Positions 1 through 6,318 of a DNA stretch of 10,802 nucleotides are shown one piece after another (within the stretch, counting starts at the first letter, position 1; every line of letters begins with the position of its first letter). This DNA is from Gammaproteobacteria bacterium (lineage in GTDB: Bacteria > Pseudomonadota > Gammaproteobacteria > Eutrophobiales > Eutrophobiaceae). The DNA lies in the NCBI GenBank assembly GCA_018676275.1, contig JABHFC010000295.1:1-10802 (forward strand). Reading direction: 5' to 3'. The notes under the pieces are model-generated. The model was not told where the DNA came from, made no database searches, and was given only the letters and a program-made list of their open reading frames with translations. Made by a program: the position numbers and the translations under genes.

Positions 1-666
1 CTGAAGAAAAACAAGGTCGATGTAAAAAAGGCCAGTGCCGCATTATGTGAAGAGCGGGCGGTAATGGAGTTATATTATTGCAAGGGACCTGACAACGTGC
101 GTACGGAGCTTTGTTTTGGCATGGTTCAGGACTACGTTAGCTTTGCTCCTGGACGCGGGATCAGCGGTTTCAACACCGGGGAGTTCGGTCTCGGTCATAT
201 TGTGCTGACCAGCAGCAATCGCGAAAAGACGCTGAAGTGGTACCGGGAGAATCTGGGCTTTCTGCTGAGCGACCATATATTCTGGGACGGAATAGAAGCA
301 AGCTTTCTGCATTGCAATCCTCGTCATCATAGCCTCGCCCTGACAAACCCGGTACCGGGCACAAAGGGCGGAGACATACTGCATTTTATGTTTGAAGTGA
401 ACTCCATGGATGACGTAGGACAGGCTTATGACCTGATTAATGAACAACAATATCCACTGGCCATGACACTTGGCCGTCACACCAATGACCGCACAACCTC
501 TTTCTATGTATACAGTCCTTCCGGCTGGTGGGTCGAATATGGCTACGGCGGTCACCTGATAGACGACGAAATATGGGAACCAAAATTTTACAATTCACCG
601 AAGATATGGGGCCATGAAATGTTACCGCCACCTGAAGCTGCGGACGATAAACCAAAAGGGCATTGA
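1..666 (+). CDS. Type I extradiol ring-cleavage dioxygenase (BphC-like), 5'-truncated by window edge
   Basis: The reading frame is open from base 1, so this is the 3' part (221 codons) of a gene that begins upstream; the ATG at 64 is internal. By alignment to BphC-type enzymes about 80 N-terminal residues are missing. Counting from that internal Met, the C-terminal catalytic domain has all the family landmarks: metal ligands His45 (GLGH), His107 (LHFMFEV) and Glu158 (EYGYGG), and the catalytic set His88/89 (NPRHHS), His139 (GRHTND) and Tyr148 (SFY). Ligand spacing (62 and 51 residues) is close to that of 2,3-dihydroxybiphenyl 1,2-dioxygenase. The family uses Fe(II) and O2 to cleave a catechol beside one hydroxyl, giving a yellow meta-cleavage product. 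The neighbouring C-C hydrolase would take that product. The gene ends 10 bases before the hydrolase start, so they are probably co-transcribed. The catechol substrate is unknown. Confidence 0.9.
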   Translation: MKKNKVDVKKASAALCEERAVMELYYCKGPDNVRTELCFGMVQDYVSFAPGRGISGFNTGEFGLGHIVLTSSNREKTLKWYRENLGFLLSDHIFWDGIEASFLHCNPRHHSLALTNPVPGTKGGDILHFMFEVNSMDDVGQAYDLINEQQYPLAMTLGRHTNDRTTSFYVYSPSGWWVEYGYGGHLIDDEIWEPKFYNSPKIWGHEMLPPPEAADDKPKGH

Positions 667-669
667 GGA
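665..669 (+). promoter_or_regulatory. Shine-Dalgarno site deciding the hydrolase start
   Basis: GAGGA lies 7 bases before ATG 677 and overlaps the stop codon of the upstream dioxygenase. It supports 677 as the start, not the in-frame ATG at 614, which lies inside the dioxygenase gene and would add 21 residues that do not look like this family. Confidence 0.7.
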
Positions 670-676
670 AAAATAT

Positions 677-1543
677 ATGACATCAATCTGGAATCACCTA
701 CAAGGGGTAGAGTTTAAACAAAGTTACTACAACGCAGGCGGTGTAATGACGCGTGCCATAGAAGCAGGCGAAGGGCCGGTTCTTATTTTTTTACACGGCA
801 CCGGTGGGCATGCGGAAGCCTATTTAAAAAACATAGAAGCACACGCTAAACATTTTCATGTCTATGCTATTGATATGGTCGGACATGGTTATACCGATGC
901 GCCGGATATATCCTACGACATGCAATGCTATGTCGATTTCATGAAGGATTTTCTTGATGCGATTGGCGCCGAAAAAGCACACATTTCAGGCGAATCTCTC
1001 GGTGCTACCGTCGCTTCCTGGTTCGCCCTTGCTCATCCTGATCGTGTCGACAAAATCGTTATGAACACGGGTATGATGCTACCGCCCGATGAAGAAGGCT
1101 CCAGGGAATTGAACGATTTACTGGAACGAAGTCGCAAAGCTTCCGGAACACCGGACCGTGACATGATACGAGCGCGTATTAGCTGGCTGATGCACGATGA
1201 AAAAGATGTCACAGATGAGATTGTCGAAGTGCGTTACCAGATTTATCAACAACCGGGACGCGCGGCAGTAATACGTACTATTGCTGAACAAAGTATCGGT
1301 GCATTACTGGATCCTGTGGAGCAAGATAAATGGTACAACCCCGATTTACTCAAAGCTCTACCCTGCCCTACTTTAGTACTCTGGACTCGCTTTAACCCGG
1401 GTCAGTTGGTACACCTGGCTGAAGAAGGTGCTGCTCTTATCCCGAATAGCGACCTGGTCATCCTCGAAAACAGTGCTCACTGGCCGCAGTGGGAGGAAAC
1501 TGAAGAGTTTAATCGTGCGCACGTAGACTACTTACTCAAGTAA
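677..1543 (+). CDS. Alpha/beta hydrolase, meta-cleavage-product C-C hydrolase (BphD/CarC type)
   Basis: A 288-residue alpha/beta hydrolase of the usual length for the group that hydrolyses ring-cleavage products into a 2-hydroxydienoate and a carboxylic acid. Visible landmarks are the oxyanion-hole motif HGTGG (residues 40-44), the nucleophile elbow GESLG with Ser107, and the catalytic His268 in SAHWPQWE. The catalytic acid is unusual: the position 28 residues before the His, which is Asp237 in BphD (Ser112/Asp237/His265), is Asn240 here, in LWTRFNPG (codon AAC). No signal peptide is seen, so it is cytoplasmic. It follows an extradiol dioxygenase by 10 bases and precedes the Rieske oxygenase by 67 bases, which fits a role as the third step of ring breakdown. 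An esterase or other alpha/beta hydrolase activity cannot be excluded, and the Asn leaves the mechanism open. Confidence 0.88.
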   Translation: MTSIWNHLQGVEFKQSYYNAGGVMTRAIEAGEGPVLIFLHGTGGHAEAYLKNIEAHAKHFHVYAIDMVGHGYTDAPDISYDMQCYVDFMKDFLDAIGAEKAHISGESLGATVASWFALAHPDRVDKIVMNTGMMLPPDEEGSRELNDLLERSRKASGTPDRDMIRARISWLMHDEKDVTDEIVEVRYQIYQQPGRAAVIRTIAEQSIGALLDPVEQDKWYNPDLLKALPCPTLVLWTRFNPGQLVHLAEEGAALIPNSDLVILENSAHWPQWEETEEFNRAHVDYLLK

Positions 1544-1610
1544 GCAGATCGTACAAACAATTTATTCCTTATTTTAAACTTCCTGTGATCAGGCACGAGG
1601 TGAATACATA

Positions 1611-2876
1611 ATGAGTGATGTAACAAAAGAATTACTCGACGAAACACAAGGCTATGTTGAACAGGCCAAAGCTAAAGCGGCAAAGGCGAAAAAACCCTGG
1701 CAAACCTGGCTGGATGCCGAGTGGGGTTTTCGTAATCACTGGTACCCAGCATCTCTTTCCCGTGATCTTGGTGAAGGCGATTCAAAAGGTATTGAATTAC
1801 TCGGTGAAGAAATACTGGTAACCCGTCAAGAGGGTAAAATACGAGCACTTGAAGATCGCTGCCCGCATAGGGGAATCCGATTTTCGTCACGACCCTTATT
1901 TTATACGAAAGAAACCTTAACCTGCTGGTATCACACATGGACCTTTGATATCGAAGATGGCAACCTGCGCACCATCCTCAGCTCGCCCGATTCAAAGATG
2001 ATTGGCAAATGCAGTCTTAAAGTGTATCCGGTGGAAGAACGCAAAGGAGTCATATTTATCTTTGTAGGTGATATTGAACCACCGCCCTTACATTATGATG
2101 TCGCACCGGGCTTCCTTGATGATAATGCCGTTGTCTATTGTGCCGAACCCTATGATATTAATTCGAACTGGCGTCTCGGTTGCGAGAATGGATATGATCC
2201 AGGCCATCAGTTTATCCATAACTGGTCCGAAATGTGTATTAATGCCGGCATGCATACTTCTTACGGCTATACTTCGACAAAAGAAGATGTACTGGATACA
2301 ACACGATATGTGGAACTGGAAGATGGACCAAAAGGTTTTACTCGCAAGGTTGAAAAAACCACATTTAGACATGAAGCATCTATCCCATTAAAGGATGGTA
2401 GTAAAAAAGATCTTATGCTGCCGCTTGCACGCGGAAAAAGTAAGGAGGAACTTGATCAGTTAACCGCCATTATACGTCTTGGAACTGTTGGTCTCTGGAT
2501 GCCTGCATCTCTGAAAGTAACAACCTTCCCGGCACCGCATTGCACACATTATGAATTTTATGTGCCAAAAAATAAGGATGAGCATACTTATTTTCAATTT
2601 GGAGTCATTCATACAGACGATGAAGAAGAAGCGGAACGCTGGCTTGGCGAGGATGGTCGTATCATGTGGGAAGTCCCCGCAGTACAGGGTTTCACAGTAG
2701 ATGATGCTTTCGCCCGCGAACAAATGCATAAATACTATGCTGAAGAGGATGGCTGGCAACGCGAACGTCTGTTTCAGCCGGACGTCGAACTTACTATGTG
2801 GAGACAGTTTGCCAGCAGACATGCCCGCGGTATTCAAACTGAAGACCATTCACGCGGTTATTTCAAGCGCGACTGA
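1611..2876 (+). CDS. Rieske non-heme iron oxygenase, alpha subunit, CarAa-like
   Basis: A 421-residue ring-hydroxylating oxygenase terminal component. The N-terminal Rieske [2Fe-2S] site is Cys84-Pro-His86 and Cys105-Trp-Tyr-His108, a C-x-H-x18-C-x2-H spacing. The mononuclear iron site follows in ENGYDPGHQFIH: Asp196 as the probable electron-transfer bridge and His199 and His203 as ligands, with Asp364 or Asp365 in VDDAFAREQM as the acidic ligand. The C-terminal stretch with GW, WR and GIQT resembles, as I recall it, the carbazole 1,9a-dioxygenase oxygenase CarAa, a homotrimer without beta subunit; no beta-subunit gene is adjacent here either. It would insert O2 into an aromatic or heteroaromatic ring, using electrons from a ferredoxin that is not encoded in the window. 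AGG at 1598-1600 precedes the ATG. The N terminus has an Ala/Lys-rich helix (residues 19-28). The substrate is not determinable, and an O- or N-demethylase function is possible. Confidence 0.9.
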   Translation: MSDVTKELLDETQGYVEQAKAKAAKAKKPWQTWLDAEWGFRNHWYPASLSRDLGEGDSKGIELLGEEILVTRQEGKIRALEDRCPHRGIRFSSRPLFYTKETLTCWYHTWTFDIEDGNLRTILSSPDSKMIGKCSLKVYPVEERKGVIFIFVGDIEPPPLHYDVAPGFLDDNAVVYCAEPYDINSNWRLGCENGYDPGHQFIHNWSEMCINAGMHTSYGYTSTKEDVLDTTRYVELEDGPKGFTRKVEKTTFRHEASIPLKDGSKKDLMLPLARGKSKEELDQLTAIIRLGTVGLWMPASLKVTTFPAPHCTHYEFYVPKNKDEHTYFQFGVIHTDDEEEAERWLGEDGRIMWEVPAVQGFTVDDAFAREQMHKYYAEEDGWQRERLFQPDVELTMWRQFASRHARGIQTEDHSRGYFKRD

Positions 2877-2878
2877 TT

Positions 2879-3499
2879 ATGTCTGACGCATACAGTAAGC
2901 GCACCTATGGTGGGAAAGAAGTTGGGTTCGGGTCAAAACCAGCCATCGCTGTCGTTGATTTCCAACGAGGTTATATTGATGACAAGTTTGCCATGGGCGG
3001 TTCGGCTCTTGTCGATGGCGCGGTTGAAAACTCGGCCAAACTACTGAAGCTTGCACGTAGCAAAAACATTCCTGTCGCCACCTGTGCCATGGCATTTCAG
3101 AGTGAGGCCGATATGCCTCACTGGAAAATTCCTGCTATGTACAATGGTGATTTTTTTCATGGTAGTGACGCAGTTGAACTGGATCCGCGTATTTACGATC
3201 CGGATTATGACTTCCTTGTTTATAAATATGCGCCTTCCATATTTTTTTCATCAGCAGTTCCCACCTTTTTTAACAAGCATGGGGTAGATACAGTCATTGT
3301 TTGTGGATGCATTACATCAGGCTGTGTCAGGGCTTCAGTGGTAGATAGTTTTTCCTATGGCTGGCGCACAATAGTGCCAGAGGAATGTGTTGGGGATGTT
3401 GAACAGGCACCACATGATGCTAATTTACAGGATATCCAAAGACGCTATGCTGATGTCTTACCACTGCAAAATGTCATGGATTATCTGGAAGGTTTTTGA
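2879..3499 (+). CDS. Isochorismatase-family cysteine hydrolase (N-carbamoylsarcosine/maleamate amidase-like)
   Basis: A 206-residue cysteine hydrolase. The catalytic triad is visible as Asp27 (AVVDF), Lys116 (VYKYAPS) and Cys149 (TSGCVRAS). The spacing (89 and 33 residues) matches N-carbamoylsarcosine amidohydrolase (Asp51, Lys144, Cys177), and the GFGSKPAIAVVD opening is typical of that subgroup, which also contains maleamate amidase NicF; nicotinamidases and isochorismatases are less similar. Such enzymes usually release ammonia from a carbamoyl or amide group. The ATG lies 2 bases after the Rieske stop codon with no strong Shine-Dalgarno of its own, so translation is probably coupled and the two products probably act in one pathway. 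Its last 19 bases overlap the 3' end of the opposing amidase gene. No signal peptide. The true substrate is unknown. Confidence 0.87.
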   Translation: MSDAYSKRTYGGKEVGFGSKPAIAVVDFQRGYIDDKFAMGGSALVDGAVENSAKLLKLARSKNIPVATCAMAFQSEADMPHWKIPAMYNGDFFHGSDAVELDPRIYDPDYDFLVYKYAPSIFFSSAVPTFFNKHGVDTVIVCGCITSGCVRASVVDSFSYGWRTIVPEECVGDVEQAPHDANLQDIQRRYADVLPLQNVMDYLEGF

Positions 3500-4773
3500 T
3501 TATTAAATAAAGTTTCAAGCCAGAGCCCATGACTGAGCAAAATATCACCTCTGTTAAAAGCACCGACAAGCTGCACACCCAGCGGTAAAGCATTATCTTT
3601 TTGTGGGTAAGGCAAACTAAGACAGGGTAAATGTAGAGCGGTAGCCAGTCGATTGAATACCGGATCGCCAGTTGCATGCAGACCCTCAGGCGCCCTACCC
3701 GGTGAAGCTGGTGTCAGAACCAGATCGAATTCACTGAAAACTTCGGCAACTTTTTGCTTAAGCTTTTTAAGAAAAGTTCGAGCAATTTGTATATCTTTTT
3801 CACTGTAGCTCATCGCTATCTCATAATCTTCAAGCAACCTGTCCGAAAAGTCGCTTTTATTTTTCTCATAAACTTTCTTTAAACTTTGAACACTTTCACT
3901 CAGCATAATGATTTTATGAGCACCATTAATATCATTAAACTCTACTGATAAGTCCACAATATCGACTGTAATCTGATTGTCTCGTAATACCTCTGTCAAA
4001 TTCTCAAACATAAATTGAGTATCTGGCTCTGCCTGTGACCAATAAGGTCCGTGTACTAATGCAACTGCTTCAGGTCGTATTGGATGCTTATCAAAATCCC
4101 TGTCAGCAAGCACTTCGCTTAATAAAATAATATCGCTGACAGAACGCGCGAACCCACCAAGCGTATCAAAGGAAGGTGAGAAGGGATGAATACCAGAAAT
4201 CGGGAAACTAGCAAATGTTGGCTTGAAACCCACTACTCCACAAAAACTTGCTGGCCTGATAATTGAACCGGCCGTTTGTGTTCCCAGAGCAAGAGGTACA
4301 TGATAATCCGCCACCGCAGCTGCTGAGCCACTGGAAGAGCCGCCTGGTGTATGCTTAAAGTTATGAGGATTTCGTGTCTTACCCGGATTTAAATAGGCAA
4401 ACTCCGTTGTCACTGTTTTGCCGAAAATAATCGCACCCGCATTTTCCAGACGCTCTATACATGCTGCATTTATTTCCGGTTGATGTTCATGATAGAAGGG
4501 TGAACCATAAGATGTTGGCATATCGGCTGTATCAATAATATCCTTTATACCAATCGGGACTCCCTGTAAGGGTTTACTTTTTCTTTGTGAATCTCTATCT
4601 CTAGCCTGGCTTCTTACCAGATCCTTATCAACATATTCCCATGCCTGCACTGAGCTTTCGCGAAGCTCCAATCTGTTCAGGCAGGATTCTGCGAATTCGA
4701 GTGATGAGATATCTCCGCACTGAATAGCTAAAGCAGCCTCTTTGGCTGTATACCTACTCAATTTCTCAGACAT
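3481..4773 (-). CDS. Amidase signature family hydrolase
   Basis: A 430-residue enzyme of the amidase signature (GatA/AmiE-AS, not nitrilase) family, near the usual 450-500 length. The Ser-cisSer-Lys triad is present: Lys77 in GVPIGIKDIID, the cis-Ser in GGSSSGSAA (residues 144-152, most likely Ser146) and nucleophile Ser170 in TQTAGSIIRPA, with the expected 24-residue spacing between the serines. The family hydrolyses carboxylic amides, sometimes esters or carbamates, to acid plus amine or ammonia. No signal peptide is seen, so it is cytoplasmic. It is not a likely GatA, because no gatB/gatC lies alongside and the surroundings are catabolic. No strong Shine-Dalgarno precedes ATG 4773. It sits 96 bases downstream of the exported amidohydrolase on the same strand and runs convergently into the ring-cleavage operon. 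Its position suggests hydrolysis of an amide bond in the same substrate class; this is inference. Confidence 0.9.
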   Translation of the reverse strand: MSEKLSRYTAKEAALAIQCGDISSLEFAESCLNRLELRESSVQAWEYVDKDLVRSQARDRDSQRKSKPLQGVPIGIKDIIDTADMPTSYGSPFYHEHQPEINAACIERLENAGAIIFGKTVTTEFAYLNPGKTRNPHNFKHTPGGSSSGSAAAVADYHVPLALGTQTAGSIIRPASFCGVVGFKPTFASFPISGIHPFSPSFDTLGGFARSVSDIILLSEVLADRDFDKHPIRPEAVALVHGPYWSQAEPDTQFMFENLTEVLRDNQITVDIVDLSVEFNDINGAHKIIMLSESVQSLKKVYEKNKSDFSDRLLEDYEIAMSYSEKDIQIARTFLKKLKQKVAEVFSEFDLVLTPASPGRAPEGLHATGDPVFNRLATALHLPCLSLPYPQKDNALPLGVQLVGAFNRGDILLSHGLWLETLFNNQKPSR

Positions 4774-4869
4774 TGTTTATTGCAGAAACCAGGTGCACTT
4801 TAAATTTAGTAATAAACGTCTTAACAATTACTCAATTAAGATCATTGAAAAATCTTCTGGAAGTAATTA

Positions 4870-6204
4870 CTAATTTTGATCGTGTTTGAAAATACTGCCT
4901 TCTTTCATCACGAATACCATTTGCTTAAGGGCAGTAATGTCCTGCAGGGGATCACCGGACACCGCAATAATATCGGCACTCATACCTGCCTCAATTTTGC
5001 CTATCCTTTTCCCCATACCAAGGTGGTCAGCTGTATTGATAGTAGCGGTTTTTATTGCTTCTGCTTCGCTCATGCCAATTTTAACGAACCACTCAATTTC
5101 TCTTGCAGCTGATCCATGTGGAACCACTCCTGTATCTGAACCTAATGCAATTTTAACCCCTGCTTTCCATGCTTTGGTAATGTTGCCTGGCCACTCTTCC
5201 AGAAAAAGTTTTAATCGTGGCTTAGCTTGTGGTGGCACAGTTTTAATTCGATTTACGAGGATATCGTGGACACCAAGTGTTGGTAGCAAATAAGCATCGT
5301 TCTTTTTAAACAGACGAATTGAGTCTTTATCCAGAAATGAACCATGTTCAATTGAATCTACCCCAGCCTTAAGCGCCGCATTAATACCTTCAGTCGAATG
5401 TGCATGCGCGGTAACTTTTAATTCAAGCCCATGTGCTGTTTCGACAATCCCTCTGAACTCATCTTCCATAAAAGATGGTTTGTGATGTTTACCGCCGGTT
5501 CGTTCCGAACCACCACCGGTAGCATGAAGCTTGATAAGATCTGCACCCTGTCGAAACTGTCTACGCACCGCACGGCGGCATTCTGCCTCGCCATCACATA
5601 GGCCGGAAGAAGTGAAATTCTCAAGCAGCTGGTCCGGCGCGTCCAGAAAATCACCATGACCGCCTGTTGGAGATATAGATGAACCCGCTGCGAGGATTCT
5701 CGGGCCCGCGATATCACCTGAGTTTATTGCATTACGCAATACGATCACTGGCCAGGAATTAGCACCCGCATCCAGATCCGCGACAGTTGTAAACCCCGAA
5801 TTAATCGTAGATCGTGCATTAATAATTCCGGCTATCAATGTTTCCTCACCTGACTTTATCGGATCCCTGAATGGTCCGCCATATTCAAACATCAAATGAA
5901 CATGTGCATCTATAAGACCTGGTAAGACAAAGCTATTTTTTAAATCAACAATCTTAATACCGTCCTGCAAAATACCCATTTGTTGGGCGGATAGAAAGCC
6001 ATCTTCAATTCGATCAATTATTCCATTTCGAACCAGTATACTTTTATTCTTTTGTGGAGATTCACCGGGAACACTTAACAATGTGCCTGCATGGATAATA
6101 GCCAGACTATCTGAAGCTGAGTCGGTATCAGTTTCTGCATTTATGCATGTGCAGGTTAAAAGTAAAGACAGAAAAAAAACAAAAAAGGATTTAGAGTTTT
6201 TCAT
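4870..6204 (-). CDS. Exported metal-dependent amidohydrolase (imidazolonepropionase-like / Xaa-Pro dipeptidase-like)
   Basis: A 444-residue TIM-barrel amidohydrolase with a composite beta-sandwich. The N terminus is a Sec signal peptide: Lys-containing start, hydrophobic core at residues 7-18, probable cleavage after INA (about residue 23). The metal site has the binuclear pattern: His101 and His103 (DAHVH), Lys225 (DLIKLHATGG, likely carboxylated), His267 (TAHAHS), His287 (IEHGSF) and Asp357 (LGSDTG). Relatives annotated as imidazolonepropionase-like hydrolyse N-acyl amino acids, Xaa-Pro/Xaa-Arg dipeptides or lactams. An exported copy cannot be a histidine-pathway HutI and more likely trims a peptide, amide or lactone in the periplasm. 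It is separated from the receptor upstream by an intrinsic terminator, so it probably has its own promoter, although readthrough is possible. The start has only a weak Shine-Dalgarno, but the signal peptide begins right there. Confidence 0.88.
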   Translation of the reverse strand: MKNSKSFFVFFLSLLLTCTCINAETDTDSASDSLAIIHAGTLLSVPGESPQKNKSILVRNGIIDRIEDGFLSAQQMGILQDGIKIVDLKNSFVLPGLIDAHVHLMFEYGGPFRDPIKSGEETLIAGIINARSTINSGFTTVADLDAGANSWPVIVLRNAINSGDIAGPRILAAGSSISPTGGHGDFLDAPDQLLENFTSSGLCDGEAECRRAVRRQFRQGADLIKLHATGGGSERTGGKHHKPSFMEDEFRGIVETAHGLELKVTAHAHSTEGINAALKAGVDSIEHGSFLDKDSIRLFKKNDAYLLPTLGVHDILVNRIKTVPPQAKPRLKLFLEEWPGNITKAWKAGVKIALGSDTGVVPHGSAAREIEWFVKIGMSEAEAIKTATINTADHLGMGKRIGKIEAGMSADIIAVSGDPLQDITALKQMVFVMKEGSIFKHDQN

Positions 6205-6246
6205 AACTGGATTTTTAGTATTGGTAATAATGAAAAATTAATGCGT

Positions 6247-6283
6247 TAAATAAAAACACCCCGTCCTGTCAAAAAACGGGGTG
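6247..6283 (-). terminator. Intrinsic terminator after the TonB-dependent receptor gene
   Basis: An 8-bp perfect stem (CACCCCGT at 6257-6264 pairing with ACGGGGTG at 6276-6283) with an 11-base loop. Read on the - strand it is followed by TTTTTATTTA (6247-6256). It lies 36 bases past the receptor stop codon, the expected place for rho-independent termination of that transcript. Confidence 0.85.
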
Positions 6284-6318
6284 ATTATATTTATTGCAAA
6301 GGTAAAATATTATTCGGC

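Noticed and set aside
70..555. 161-codon - strand open frame opposite the extradiol dioxygenase
   Set aside because: It is antisense to a gene with every catalytic residue conserved; its translation shows no domain or plausible signal.
614..676. Longer hydrolase start at ATG 614
   Set aside because: It overlaps the dioxygenase by 53 bases and lacks a good ribosome site, while ATG 677 has GAGGA at the right distance and gives a normal family N terminus.
1582..1593. CCTGTGATCAGG hairpin between hydrolase and Rieske genes
   Set aside because: The stem is only four base pairs with no U-tract; too weak to call a terminator or attenuator.
2460..2849. 129-codon - strand open frame inside the Rieske gene
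   Set aside because: It is a shadow of a well-supported gene with no recognisable protein features.
1..3499. Calling the operon a carbazole (car) operon outright
   Set aside because: The extradiol enzyme is the wrong structural type for CarB and the ferredoxin and reductase genes are absent, so only CarAa similarity of the oxygenase is claimed.
4886..5293. 135-codon + strand open frame inside the amidohydrolase gene
   Set aside because: It is antisense to a conserved TIM-barrel region and has no upstream promoter or ribosome site of note.
4870..6204. Amidohydrolase as a lipoprotein (Cys18 or Cys20 in LTCTC)
   Set aside because: Neither Cys has a small residue set matching the lipobox (Thr precedes each); cleavage after INA by signal peptidase I fits better.
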